Origin: Rhizobium phaseoli
GTDB lineage: Bacteria; Pseudomonadota; Alphaproteobacteria; Rhizobiales; Rhizobiaceae
DNA length: 64,000 nt
Direction of reading: 5' to 3'
Assembly (NCBI RefSeq): GCF_003985125.1
Contig: NZ_ML133566.1
Span: 62,001 to 126,000, forward strand
Shown here: positions 55,942-64,000 of the stretch, piece by piece
Position numbering within the stretch: position 1 is the first letter of the stretch
How the letters are laid out: each line of letters opens with the position of its first letter
Translations under genes and position numbers: made by a program
The notes under the pieces: generated by a model
Database searches by the model: none
What the model was told of the DNA's origin: nothing
What the model saw: only the letters and a program-made list of their open reading frames with translations

Positions 55942-57539
55942 GCTTCCTGTTCGGCTTCGGTGACCTCTTCTTCGGTCCCCTTCGCCAGGTCCTCTTCGGT
56001 GATCCAGCCGGCTGCAAGGCGCGCCTGGACGATCATCTGCTCGGCTTCGACGCGCGAGACGTCGAACTTCGAGAACAGGCCTTCGAACTTCTTCGTTTCG
56101 CCGTTCTTGCGTTCCGTCCAGCCGACGAGATCGTCGGCTGCGCAGCCGGCAAAGTCCTCGATCGTCTTGATGCCGTCTTCGCCGAGCGCCACCATCATCT
56201 GGGCAGTCATGCCGTCGATCCCGCGCAGCTCGTCTTCAACGCCGAGCGCCTTGCGCTTCTCGTCCATCTCGGCTTCGAGACGCTCGAGGAATTCGCGGGC
56301 GCGGGTCTGGATTTCCTGCGCCGTATCTTCATCGAATCCGTCGATCGAAGAAATTTCGTCGAGATCGACATAAGCGAGTTCCTCGACGGCGGCAAAGCCT
56401 TCCGAGGCCAGGACCTGGCCGACCATTTCGTCGACGTCGAGCGAATCCATGAACAGGTTGGTGCGCTCGTTGAATTCCTTCTGGCGGCGTTCCGATTCCT
56501 CGGCCTCCGTCATGATGTCGATATCCCAGCCGGTCAGCTGCGAAGCCAGGCGGACGTTCTGGCCGCGGCGGCCGATCGCAAGCGACAGCTGCTCGTCGGG
56601 AACGACGACTTCGATACGCTCGGCATCCTCGTCGAGAACGACCTTGGCGACTTCGGCCGGCTGCAGGGCGTTGACGACGAAGGTCGCCGGATCTTGGCTC
56701 CACGGGATGATGTCGATCTTCTCGCCCTGAAGCTCGCCGACGACGGCCTGAACGCGCGAACCGCGCATACCGACGCAGGCGCCGACCGGATCGATCGAAC
56801 TGTCGTTCGAGATCACGGCGATCTTGGCGCGCGAGCCCGGATCGCGGGCGACCGACTTCACCTGAATGATGCCGTCGTAGATTTCAGGCACTTCCATGGT
56901 GAACAGCTTCACCATGAACTGCGGATGCGTGCGCGACAGGAAGATCTGCGGGCCGCGCTGCTCGCGACGGACATCATATACGTATGCACGGACGCGATCG
57001 CCATAGCGCACGTTTTCGCGCGGGATCATTTCGTCGCGGCGGATGATGCCTTCGCCACGGCCGAGATCGACGATGACATTGCCGTATTCGACGCGCTTGA
57101 CGGTGCCGTTGACGATTTCGCCGACGCGATCCTTGAATTCGTCGAACTGGCGGTCGCGCTCGGCCTCACGCACCTTCTGCACGATCACCTGCTTGGCGGA
57201 TTGTGCGGCGATACGGCCGAAATCCATCGGCGGCAGCGGATCGGCGATGAAATCCCCGAGTGCGGCGTCGGGGTTGCGGTCGCGGGCGAGTTCCAGCGGG
57301 ATCTGCGTCGAATAATCCTCGGCCTTGTCGACGACTTCGAGCAGGCGCTGCAGGCGGATTTCGCCGGTCTTCGGATTGATGTCGGCGCGGATGTTGGACT
57401 CGGTGCCGTAACGCGAGCGTGCTGCCTTCTGAATGGCATCGGCCATTGCGGCAAGCACGATCTCGCGGTCGATGACCTTTTCGCGCGCCACTGCATCTGC
57501 GATCTGCAGAAGTTCGAGCCGGTTCGCACTGACTGCCAT
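55938..57539 (-). CDS. nusA: Transcription termination/antitermination factor NusA
   Basis: The 533-residue protein has the N-terminal RNAP-binding domain (1-125), S1 (135-200), KH1-KH2 (210-350; [19 protein letters not shown]), and two C-terminal helical repeats (about 360-490). An acidic tail of about 20 residues follows. It controls pausing, termination and antitermination. GGAGAAACAAGACA precedes the ATG. It is the second gene of the rimP operon. Confidence 0.97.
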   Translation of the reverse strand: MAVSANRLELLQIADAVAREKVIDREIVLAAMADAIQKAARSRYGTESNIRADINPKTGEIRLQRLLEVVDKAEDYSTQIPLELARDRNPDAALGDFIADPLPPMDFGRIAAQSAKQVIVQKVREAERDRQFDEFKDRVGEIVNGTVKRVEYGNVIVDLGRGEGIIRRDEMIPRENVRYGDRVRAYVYDVRREQRGPQIFLSRTHPQFMVKLFTMEVPEIYDGIIQVKSVARDPGSRAKIAVISNDSSIDPVGACVGMRGSRVQAVVGELQGEKIDIIPWSQDPATFVVNALQPAEVAKVVLDEDAERIEVVVPDEQLSLAIGRRGQNVRLASQLTGWDIDIMTEAEESERRQKEFNERTNLFMDSLDVDEMVGQVLASEGFAAVEELAYVDLDEISSIDGFDEDTAQEIQTRAREFLERLEAEMDEKRKALGVEDELRGIDGMTAQMMVALGEDGIKTIEDFAGCAADDLVGWTERKNGETKKFEGLFSKFDVSRVEAEQMIVQARLAAGWITEEDLAKGTEEEVTEAEQEA

Positions 57540-57599
57540 TGTCTTGTTTCTCCGTCCTTGCTCCGGGGTTCCCGTCCCTGGGAGCGGTCTGTTAATCGG

Positions 57600-58196
57600 T
57601 TATTCCTGCTCGTCCGCTTCGTTCTGATTGGCGGCCTGCGCTTTCGCCAGCTTGTCGGCGCGCAAGGCATCACGGATCAGGTCGTCGGTCAGAATGAGCT
57701 TCGCATCGCTAAGCGCCGTGAAGGGAATGGAGACTTTCGGCTCTTCCCCATAAGCGATCTGGTCGCGCTCAAGCGTAAAGCCATCCGCGTCCGCTTCGAC
57801 GATCTTGCCGCGGAAACGCTTGCGATTGCCGATCATGATCGACGTCTCGCATTTCACAAGGTGGCCTTGCCAGCGGACGAAATCGGATTTCCGCACCATC
57901 GGACGGTCGATGCCGGGCGAAGACACTTCGAGATGATACTCTTTATCGATCGGATCTTCCACATCGAGGACAGGAGAAATCGCCATCGAGACTTCTTCGC
58001 AGTCCTGAACCGTCATCGTCCCGTCGTTGCGCTCGGCCATCACCTGCATCGTCATGCCGTTCTGGTTCAGCATACGCACGCGGATGAGCCGGAAGCCCAT
58101 GCCGACGAGAACGGGTTCGATGATATCGGCAAGACGCTGGTCGAGCCCGGTTTCGGTAATCAGCCGCGGCTCAAGTTCGTTGTCTGCGTTTGTCAT
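57600..58196 (-). CDS. rimP: Ribosome maturation factor RimP
   Basis: The 198-residue protein has the RimP N-terminal domain (about 15-95; [17 protein letters not shown]) and the C-terminal Sm-like domain (to 175), plus a charged tail. It is needed for 30S assembly. ATG 58196 gives the family-typical start [15 protein letters not shown] 58205 with GAGGAG eight bases upstream is a serious alternative that adds MSD. A promoter and an intrinsic terminator precede the gene. Confidence 0.93.
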   Translation of the reverse strand: MTNADNELEPRLITETGLDQRLADIIEPVLVGMGFRLIRVRMLNQNGMTMQVMAERNDGTMTVQDCEEVSMAISPVLDVEDPIDKEYHLEVSSPGIDRPMVRKSDFVRWQGHLVKCETSIMIGNRKRFRGKIVEADADGFTLERDQIAYGEEPKVSIPFTALSDAKLILTDDLIRDALRADKLAKAQAANQNEADEQE

Positions 58197-58250
58197 GTCC
58201 GACAAGCGGTGCGCTCCTCGCAATTTCTGCTGTTCGGGCGATCGCGCTAA

Positions 58251-58282
58251 TAAAAAAGAGCGGGTCCTTGCGGCCCACTCTT
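58251..58282 (-). terminator. Intrinsic terminator in the rimP leader (candidate attenuator)
   Basis: Read leftward, AAGAGTGGG pairs with CCCGCTCTT (one T-G pair) around a 9-base loop and is followed by TTTTTTA. It lies between the promoter at 58309-58337 and the rimP start, so transcripts must pass it to express rimP-nusA-infB. Confidence 0.85.
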
Positions 58283-58308
58283 CATCAAGCGATCAAGAAT
58301 TTGAGAGG

Positions 58309-58337
58309 CATATAGTCCGGTTTTTACGAAATTGCAA
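58309..58337 (-). promoter_or_regulatory. Candidate promoter of the rimP-nusA-infB operon
   Basis: Leftward -35 TTGCAA (58337-58332), 17-base spacer and -10 TATATG (58314-58309). The start of transcription would be near 58302, with a leader of about 105 bases. Confidence 0.7.
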
Positions 58338-58438
58338 GGTCTCAGCCAATTCGCTTGCCGCGGCGCGGCCGCGTCTATAGCCAGCGTCGGTCTTGCGCAT
58401 ATATTGCCTTGGGGCACAACGGCAAAGCGGGAGGAATC

Positions 58439-60070
58439 GTGGCGTATACTTCGTCGACATTGGCGCCTTTGCGGCACGAGACCTATCGCGCCATCTGGTT
58501 TGCGAGCCTTTCCTCGAATTTCGGCGGCCTGATCCAGGCGGTGGGCGCGGCCTGGATGATGACGACGATCACCGCTTCGGAAGACATGGTCGCGCTGGTG
58601 CAGACCTCGACCGCGCTGCCGATCATGCTGTTTTCGCTGATATCGGGGGCGCTCGCCGACAATTACGACCGTCGTCGCGTCATGCTGACGGCGCAGGCCA
58701 TGATGCTCATCGTCTCGGCGTTGCTGACGGGCACGGTTCTTCTCGGCTGGATCACGCCCTGGCTGCTGCTGTTCTTCACCTTCCTGATCGGCTGCGGCAC
58801 GGCGCTCAACAATCCTTCCTGGCAGGCCTCGGTCGGCGACATGGTGCCGCGCGCCGACCTGCCGGGCGCCGTCACGCTGAACAGCATGGGCTTCAACATC
58901 ACCCGCAGCGTCGGCCCGGCGATCGGCGGCGCGATCGTGGCCGCCGCAGGCGCCGCCGCGGCCTTCGCGGTCAACACGCTGAGTTACCTTCCGCTGATCT
59001 ACGCGCTGTCGCGCTGGCGGCCAAACACGCCCGTCTCGACCCTGCCGCGCGAGGCGCTCGCCAGCGCCATCTTTGCCGGTCTGCGATATGTCTCGATGTC
59101 GCCCAATCTCGAAAAGGTTCTGGTCAGGGGTCTGATCTTTGGCATCGGCGCCAGCTCGATCCTGGCGCTGCTGCCGGTTGTCGCGCTTGATCTGGTGGCC
59201 GGCGGGCCACTGACCTATGGCTTCATGCTCGGCGCTTTCGGCGTCGGGGCGATCGGCGGGGCCGTGCTGAGCGCGAGAATTCGCCAGGCGCTTTCCAGCG
59301 AGACGATCATCCGCCTGGCTTTTGCCGGCTTTGCGCTCAGCGCCGTCATTGCGGCCGTCAGTCCGAGCGCCGTCCTCACCTCCGCGGGGCTGCTCGTCGC
59401 CGGCGCCTGCTGGGTCTCGGCACTGTCGCTCTTCAACACCATCGTGCAGCTTTCGACGCCGCGCTGGGTCGTTGGCCGCGCACTGTCGCTCTACCAGACC
59501 GTCACCTTCGGCGGCATTGCCGGCGGCAGCTGGCTCTGGGGCGTGGCCGCCGACCGCTACGGCGTCGCCGATGCGCTGCTGATGTCATCCGTCGTCTTGC
59601 TGGTCGGCATTGCGATCGGTCTGCGGTTTTCGATGCCGGCTTTCGCCTCGCTCAACCTCGATCCACTCAATCGCTTCACGGCGCCGGCGCTCAGCCTTGA
59701 CATCACGCCGCGCAGCGGCCCGATCGTTATCCAGGTCGATTATGAGATCGCCGACGACGACCTGGCCGAATTCATGGCGCTAATGGGCGAGCGGCGGCGC
59801 ATCCGCATCCGCGACGGTGCGCGGCACTGGGCGCTGATGCGCGATCTCGAAAATCCCGGGCTCTGGACCGAAAGCTACCATACGCCGACCTGGGTCGAAT
59901 ACATCAGACACAACCAGCGGCGCACCCAGGCCGATGCCGAAAACATCGACAGACTTCGTGCGCTTCACCGCGGCGAAGGCCTGCCGCATGTTCACCGGAT
60001 GATCGAGCGGCAGGCCATTCCGCCTGATAGCGACGTCTTCCACCAGGCGCCAATCGACCTGCATCATTGA
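58439..60070 (+). CDS. MFS exporter (EntS-like MFS_3) with C-terminal ABM-like domain
   Basis: The 543-residue protein has 12 membrane segments (about 15-405) with the MFS loop motif ADNYDRRRVML, then a soluble C-terminal part (about 420-530; PIVIQVDYEIADDDLAEFMAL) of the kind seen in MFS_3 transporters, resembling antibiotic-biosynthesis monooxygenase folds. EntS exports enterobactin; here the substrate is unknown. GTG 58439 follows GGGAGGA; no ATG in frame lies near. It is divergent from rimP. Confidence 0.85.
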   Translation: MAYTSSTLAPLRHETYRAIWFASLSSNFGGLIQAVGAAWMMTTITASEDMVALVQTSTALPIMLFSLISGALADNYDRRRVMLTAQAMMLIVSALLTGTVLLGWITPWLLLFFTFLIGCGTALNNPSWQASVGDMVPRADLPGAVTLNSMGFNITRSVGPAIGGAIVAAAGAAAAFAVNTLSYLPLIYALSRWRPNTPVSTLPREALASAIFAGLRYVSMSPNLEKVLVRGLIFGIGASSILALLPVVALDLVAGGPLTYGFMLGAFGVGAIGGAVLSARIRQALSSETIIRLAFAGFALSAVIAAVSPSAVLTSAGLLVAGACWVSALSLFNTIVQLSTPRWVVGRALSLYQTVTFGGIAGGSWLWGVAADRYGVADALLMSSVVLLVGIAIGLRFSMPAFASLNLDPLNRFTAPALSLDITPRSGPIVIQVDYEIADDDLAEFMALMGERRRIRIRDGARHWALMRDLENPGLWTESYHTPTWVEYIRHNQRRTQADAENIDRLRALHRGEGLPHVHRMIERQAIPPDSDVFHQAPIDLHH

Positions 60071-60082
60071 TTGAGGAGAGGC

Positions 60083-60538
60083 ATGCACAGTTTCAGGCTC
60101 GCCCGCCAAGCCGATCTCGCCGCTATCATCCGGCTTTTGGCCGATGACGATCTCGGCAGCGCCAGGGAGATTGTCGCGGATCCGATCGATCCGCGTTACC
60201 TCTCGGCCTTCGCCGCCATCGAAGCCGATGCCAACCAGATGCTGGCCGTGGCAAGCGACGCGTCGGATCGGATCGCCGGCTGTCTGCAGCTGAGCTTCAT
60301 TCCCGGCCTTTCGAGAACCGGCATGTGGCGCGGACAGATCGAAAGCGTGCGCATCGCCCGAGATTTGCGCGGCTCCGGCCTCGGCTCCGCGTTCATCGAA
60401 TGGGCGATCGTCCAATGCGCCGAGCGCGGCTGCGGTCTCGTGCAGCTGACATCGGACAAGACGCGGACGGATTCGATCCGCTTTTACGAGAAGCTCGGTT
60501 TCGTCGCGAGCCACGTTGGCCTGAAGCGCAGTCTCTGA
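60083..60538 (+). CDS. GNAT family N-acetyltransferase
   Basis: The 151-residue GNAT has the acetyl-CoA loop VRIARDLRGSGLGSAFIEWA (motif A, R/Q-x-x-G-x-G/A) and the final IRFYEKLGFVASHVGLKRSL typical of the fold. Substrate is unknown. ATG 60083 has GAGGAG upstream. It lies 12 bases after the MFS exporter gene, so the two may be co-transcribed. Confidence 0.88.
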   Translation: MHSFRLARQADLAAIIRLLADDDLGSAREIVADPIDPRYLSAFAAIEADANQMLAVASDASDRIAGCLQLSFIPGLSRTGMWRGQIESVRIARDLRGSGLGSAFIEWAIVQCAERGCGLVQLTSDKTRTDSIRFYEKLGFVASHVGLKRSL

Positions 60539-60542
60539 ACGG

Positions 60543-61814
60543 CTACTTCAGTCTGTCCTTCATCGTGGCCTCGGGAAAGCAGGTCGGCTTCATGCCGTTC
60601 TTCGTCTGCCACTGGCCGATCGACCGCCGGGTCTTGTAGCCCGGCAGGCCGTCGGAACCGCCGACATCGTAGCCCTGCCGTTCCAGCGCCTTCTGCATGG
60701 CGGCGACATCCGAGCGCAGCATCTTGCCGACATCGCCCCATCGGCCCTCAAAGGCGCCGCCATTATAGGCGATCCGGTCGGCGAGATTGCCGATATAGAG
60801 CGCGTAGAGATCGGAATTATTATATTCCTTGATGGTGTAGAAATTCGGCGTGACGATGAATTCCGGCCCGTCGCGGCCGGCCGGAACCAGCATCATGCTT
60901 TGCGCTTTCATCTCGCCAGAGGGAAAACCCTTGCCGGAGATGCGGTCGATGCCGAGCGAGGCCCAGTGCGACAGCGGTTTTGCCAGATCCGGTCCCTCCT
61001 GGGCGCAGGAGACCGCCTCCGGGATCGACACCTCGAAGCCCCAGTCGCGATCCCGCTGCCAACCCTTCTTGACCAGGAAATTGGCGATCGAGGCGAGCGT
61101 GTCGGGCACCGAGGTCCAGATGTTGCGGTGGCCGTCGCCATCGAAATCCACCGCATATTTCAGATAGCTGGTCGGCATGAACTGCGGCTGGCCGAGCGCA
61201 CCGGCCGAAGACCCTTTGAAATCGGCGGGTGCGACGTCGCCGCCGTCGATAATATGCAGCGCCGCCATCAGCTCGGTGCGAAACATCTCCTTGCGCGTCG
61301 ACATGAAGGCCTTGGTCGCCAAGACCTCGACTGCCGAATTCGGGATCTTCGCCGCGCCGAAACCGGTTTCCCGGCCCCAGATGGCGAGCACGATCGAACC
61401 CGGCACGCCGTAGGTCTTCTCGATGCGCTTCAGCGTCGCGCTGTATTGCGCGGCAAAGCCGCGCCCGGTTGCGGCAAGCCGCGTCAGTCGGTCCTCGTTG
61501 AAATAGGGACCGGGCGAGGAAAATTCCGCCTGCGTCTGCTTCTGCTCCTTCGGCGGCGGGAAGCCGGGTGGCGCAAGGTCGGCAAGGGACCAGTTCAGCG
61601 TGACGCCGGAGAAGGCAGCTTTGAAGCTCTTCTCGGAAATGCCGTTCGCCTTCGCCTCCGGCCAGAGATCCTTCTGCACCCAGCTTTCGAACTGCGCCTC
61701 GACATCGGCCTTCGAAGGGGTTGCGTGGGCGGCAAGGGGGAGGAGGGCGGCCATGACGGCAAGTGCGATTGTCCATAGCCGCCGCGGAGCACCCCCCTCT
61801 GTCCTGCCGGACAT
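60543..61814 (-). CDS. Lytic murein transglycosylase, MltB family
   Basis: The protein (about 423 residues) has a signal sequence (LWTIALAVMAALLPLAAHA), the SLT_2 catalytic domain (about 45-345; WGRETGFG with the catalytic glutamate, GALGQPQFMPTSYLKYAVDFDGDG) and a C-terminal peptidoglycan-binding repeat (MLRSDVAAMQKALERQGYD). It cleaves peptidoglycan to 1,6-anhydro muropeptides. ATG 61814 lies inside a RIME-like repeat (61791-61978), and GGGGGAG is almost in contact with it. The start is therefore uncertain; any signal peptide start beyond about 61780 would also lie in or beside the repeat. Confidence 0.85.
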   Translation of the reverse strand: MSGRTEGGAPRRLWTIALAVMAALLPLAAHATPSKADVEAQFESWVQKDLWPEAKANGISEKSFKAAFSGVTLNWSLADLAPPGFPPPKEQKQTQAEFSSPGPYFNEDRLTRLAATGRGFAAQYSATLKRIEKTYGVPGSIVLAIWGRETGFGAAKIPNSAVEVLATKAFMSTRKEMFRTELMAALHIIDGGDVAPADFKGSSAGALGQPQFMPTSYLKYAVDFDGDGHRNIWTSVPDTLASIANFLVKKGWQRDRDWGFEVSIPEAVSCAQEGPDLAKPLSHWASLGIDRISGKGFPSGEMKAQSMMLVPAGRDGPEFIVTPNFYTIKEYNNSDLYALYIGNLADRIAYNGGAFEGRWGDVGKMLRSDVAAMQKALERQGYDVGGSDGLPGYKTRRSIGQWQTKNGMKPTCFPEATMKDRLK

Positions 61815-61978
61815 CTCCCCCACAAGGGGGGAGATCGGCTGGGGGCCGCCTGTTGCCCCTATCAAACGCGGCAGCAGACCGACGCCGCGTGGCTCGCGAT
61901 CAAGATTTTGTGGGGCCGGTGCATCTTGCCGATCTCCCCCCTTGAGGGGGAGATGTCCGGCAGGGCAGAGGGAGGTGC
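61791..61978. repeat. RIME-like palindromic intergenic element
   Basis: The left end reads CCCTCTGTCCTGCCGGACAT and continues into CTCCCCC, a short loop and a GGGGGGAGATCGGC arm. The right end has the same in reverse: GCCGATCTCCCCC, a loop, then GGGGGAGATGTCCGGCAGG and CAGAGGG. The two ends are inverted copies around about 85 unique bases. This matches the Rhizobium intergenic mosaic elements known from R. leguminosarum and R. etli; the exact RIME class is my inference. Confidence 0.8.
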
Positions 61979-61999
61979 GTTGCGGCATATGTCGGCCCC

Positions 62000-62605
62000 T
62001 CATATCACCGTCCGTGCCCGCAGCGCCGCTGCCAGCGTACCCTCGTCGAGATAATCGAGTTCGCCGCCGACGGGCACGCCATGCGCCAGCCGCGTGATCT
62101 TCACGTCGAGCCCCTGCAACTGGTCGGTGATATAATGCGCGGTCGTCTGTCCTTCGACGGTGGCATTGACGGCGATGATCAGCTCCCGGATGCCGCCTTC
62201 ACCAATCCGGTCGATCAGCCCGCGAATATTGAGATCGTCGGGCCCGATCCCGTCGAGCGGCGACAACGTGCCGCCGAGAACGTGATAGGCGGCGTTCATC
62301 GCACCGGCCCGTTCCAGCGCCCAGAGGTCCGAGACATCCTCGACGACGATGATGACGGATTGGTCGCGCTGAGCATCGGTGCAAACGGTGCAGGGGTCGA
62401 CGGTATCGACATTGCCGCAGCGCGAGCAGATTTTCACCTTGTCATAGGCCTCGCCCATCGCATTCGACAGCGGTCCCAGCAGCTGGTCCTTCTTCTTGAT
62501 CAGATGCAGCGCCGCCCGGCGTGCCGAGCGCGGCCCGAGGCCCGGCACCTTTGCCAGAAGCTGGATGAGTTTTTCGATTTCAGGGCCGGTGACTCGTTTT
62601 GCCAT
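62000..62605 (-). CDS. recR: Recombination mediator RecR
   Basis: The 201-residue protein has a helix-hairpin-helix ([17 protein letters not shown]), the zinc finger [16 protein letters not shown] and a Toprim domain ([27 protein letters not shown]). With RecF/RecO it loads RecA at gaps. It is separated from ybaB, its usual operon partner, by a MOSC gene on the other strand. Confidence 0.96.
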   Translation of the reverse strand: MAKRVTGPEIEKLIQLLAKVPGLGPRSARRAALHLIKKKDQLLGPLSNAMGEAYDKVKICSRCGNVDTVDPCTVCTDAQRDQSVIIVVEDVSDLWALERAGAMNAAYHVLGGTLSPLDGIGPDDLNIRGLIDRIGEGGIRELIIAVNATVEGQTTAHYITDQLQGLDVKITRLAHGVPVGGELDYLDEGTLAAALRARTVI

Positions 62606-62661
62606 GCGCCGTTCTTAACTGATATGCAACGAAAACGGAATCGCGGAAGGATCGGCCGTCC

Positions 62662-63279
62662 ATGAAAATCCTGGCGCTCTGCACCGGCACTCCGGAAAAG
62701 CTGACCGGTAAGAGCTATAAGACCGGCATCTTCAAACATGCCGTCAACGGCGCCGTGATGATCGATGCCGAAGGCCTTGTCGGCGATGCCATCTGCAATC
62801 GCAAGCACCATGGCGGCGTCGATCAAGCGGTTTATATCGAGGGGTCGCTGACGCTCGACTGGTGGAGCCGGGAGCTCTGCCGGCCATACGAGCCCGGCAC
62901 TTTCGGCGAAAACATGGTGATCTCGGATCTGGACAACCGCGTTGTTTCTGTCGGCGACCGCTTCCTATCAGGCGACCTTGTCCTCGAAGTTACAGCATGC
63001 CGCATCCCCTGCGCCACCTTCGCCGCCAGAATGGCCGACCCGAAATTCGTCAAGCGTTATACCGCCGCCGCCCGCCCCGGCATCTATTGCCGCGTGATCC
63101 GCGGCGGCATTGCCGAAGTCGGAACGCCGTTGGAGCACCAACCCTTTCCCGGAGAAAAGGTCACGATGCCGGAGCTGATGGAAACGTTCGGCCGACGCCT
63201 TTCGCAGGTTGACCGGGCGCGATATCTCGCTGCCCCTATCCACTACAAGCTGCGGGCGATGTTGGCAGCGCAGCCGTAG
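62662..63279 (+). CDS. MOSC-domain protein (YiiM-like)
   Basis: The 205-residue protein has the MOSC domain across about 35-165: VGDAICNRKHHGGVDQAVY, EPGTFGENMVISDLDN, GDLVLEVTACRIPCATFAARM, with a conserved cysteine in RIPC that may bind a sulfide or metal. The basic C-terminal part resembles YiiM. MOSC proteins act in Moco-dependent reduction of N-hydroxylated compounds or sulfur transfer. AGGA lies upstream of the ATG. Confidence 0.87.
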   Translation: MKILALCTGTPEKLTGKSYKTGIFKHAVNGAVMIDAEGLVGDAICNRKHHGGVDQAVYIEGSLTLDWWSRELCRPYEPGTFGENMVISDLDNRVVSVGDRFLSGDLVLEVTACRIPCATFAARMADPKFVKRYTAAARPGIYCRVIRGGIAEVGTPLEHQPFPGEKVTMPELMETFGRRLSQVDRARYLAAPIHYKLRAMLAAQP

Positions 63280-63342
63280 GCGCCAATTTCGCCTGTCCAC
63301 AGCCAGCGCGATTCCGGTGAAAGCGAGTCTAACTGCCTGCGA

Positions 63343-63666
63343 TCAGAACGGCAGCTTGAAGCCGGGCGGGATCGGCAGGCCGGCGGTTAGCGCCTTGGTT
63401 TTTTCGGCGGCCAGCGCCTCGGCCTTGTCCTTGGCGTCCTTGTGGGCGGCGACGATCAGGTCCTCGAGGATCTCGACGTCGTCCTCCTTGAACAGCGACG
63501 GATCGATCTTCAGGCTCTTCAGCTCGCCCTTGCCGGAGATGACGACAGTGACGAGGCCGCCGCCCGCCTTGCCTTCGGCGGTGAGCTCGGCGATCTCCGC
63601 CTGCATCTGCTCCATCTTGGCCTGCATTTCCTTGACTTTGCCCATCATGCCCATGATGTCGCGCAT
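63343..63666 (-). CDS. YbaB/EbfC nucleoid-associated protein
   Basis: The 107-residue protein is a standard YbaB: N-terminal Met-rich helix ([22 protein letters not shown]), [24 protein letters not shown] and a C-terminal helix. It binds DNA as a dimer. It lies 20 bases after dnaX. AAGGAGCG precedes the ATG. Confidence 0.94.
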   Translation of the reverse strand: MRDIMGMMGKVKEMQAKMEQMQAEIAELTAEGKAGGGLVTVVISGKGELKSLKIDPSLFKEDDVEILEDLIVAAHKDAKDKAEALAAEKTKALTAGLPIPPGFKLPF

Positions 63667-63686
63667 CGTCTCGCTCCTTGTTGAAA

Positions 63687-64000
63687 TCAGAATTCTATGT
63701 CGTCGCCCGGCAGGATATCACCGTCTTCGGATTCGGCGGCGGCGGGCGGTGTCGCCTCTTCCGCTTCCTCCTCCGGGGTCGGCGCCCTGACGCGCACGTC
63801 GATGATCTTGGCACCGGGAAACTGCGCAAGGATCGCCGCGACATCGGGGTCCTGGCGGGCATCGCTGACGCGCTGTTGCTGCGCCTTGGCTTCCGCCTCC
63901 ACCATCGTCGGCCCGCCTTCTTCGCGGCTGGTGCTGACGATCCAGTGGATGCCTGTCCATTCCTTGAGTTTGACGGCAAGCTCGTTCAGCAGCGTGCCTG
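63687..64000 (-). CDS. dnaX: DNA polymerase III subunit gamma/tau, C-terminal part
   Basis: The frame is open from the window edge and ends at 63687. The visible 103 residues read [19 protein letters not shown] onward and include [20 protein letters not shown] and a C-terminal acidic tail ending [10 protein letters not shown]. This is the tau C-terminal domain of DnaX, judged by sequence and by the adjacent ybaB. The N-terminal ATPase part lies beyond the window. Confidence 0.8.
   Translation of the reverse strand, partial: GTLLNELAVKLKEWTGIHWIVSTSREEGGPTMVEAEAKAQQQRVSDARQDPDVAAILAQFPGAKIIDVRVRAPTPEEEAEEATPPAAAESEDGDILPGDDIEF

Noticed and set aside
1..64000. CRISPR arrays, rRNA genes, complete tRNA genes or insertion sequence transposases
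   Set aside because: None were seen. No regular spaced repeats, no rRNA-like sequence and no transposase protein occur in the window.

Overview
The window reads as a stretch of the main chromosome of a fast-growing alphaproteobacterial rhizobium, most likely the Rhizobium etli / R. leguminosarum group. This rests on high GC and codon use, the irr-fabA-fabB-fabI block, the rimP-nusA-ylxR-infB-rbfA-truB-rpsO-pnp block, the dnaX-ybaB/recR neighbourhood, Fnr/FixK-type boxes and a RIME-like palindromic repeat. The species assignment is inference from gene content and recalled sequence similarity; no search was run.

Region 1 (1-1.3 kb) is the end of an integrated element: a tyrosine integrase that runs off the left edge, and a 3' fragment of tRNA-Ala(GGC) that acts as the att scar. 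Chromosomal genes begin with a GIY-YIG nuclease. Region 2 (1.7-15.2 kb) holds a membrane-anchored CadC-like/TPR protein, a CYTH phosphatase-like protein, exported DUF2950 and DUF3300 proteins, a five-gene operon (DUF3302, HlyD-type adaptor, SulP permease, PPK2, AI-2E-type permease), and a two-gene cation unit (Ca2+/H+ exchanger plus 2-TM K+ channel).

Region 3 (15.3-35.6 kb) is the most interesting part. It is an arginine/ornithine/lysine catabolic island: a four-gene operon (basic amino acid decarboxylase, ornithine decarboxylase, PotE antiporter, solute-binding protein), an AdiC-like permease, and arcABC (arginine deiminase pathway). A perfect Fnr/FixK box lies in front of the decarboxylase operon, one-mismatch boxes lie in front of a small exported protein and at 29.4 kb, and a weaker one precedes arcA. 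Three of the four sit about 41 bp from a plausible start point of transcription. The island also encodes a FixL-like kinase lacking the expected heme histidine, a FixJ-like regulator and a FixK-like regulator, plus two more CadC-like paralogues. Together the genes could turn arginine into ornithine, ATP, CO2 and ammonia, then into putrescine exchanged for ornithine, giving energy and acid resistance under low oxygen.

Region 4 (35.6-42.9 kb) has an MscS channel with a lipoprotein hydrolase, a broken gene with an in-frame stop, a DUF1275 protein, a YdcF/ElyC-like protein whose reading frame runs through a convergent EF-hand-like secreted protein gene, a TRIC/UPF0126 channel and irr. Region 5 (43.2-64 kb) is housekeeping: unsaturated fatty acid synthesis (fabA, fabB, fabI), rsmC, pnp, rpsO, truB, rbfA, infB, ylxR, nusA and rimP, the last behind a clear promoter followed by an intrinsic terminator. 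Then come an MFS exporter, a GNAT protein, a lytic transglycosylase whose 5' end merges with a RIME-like repeat, recR, a MOSC protein, ybaB and the C-terminus of dnaX.
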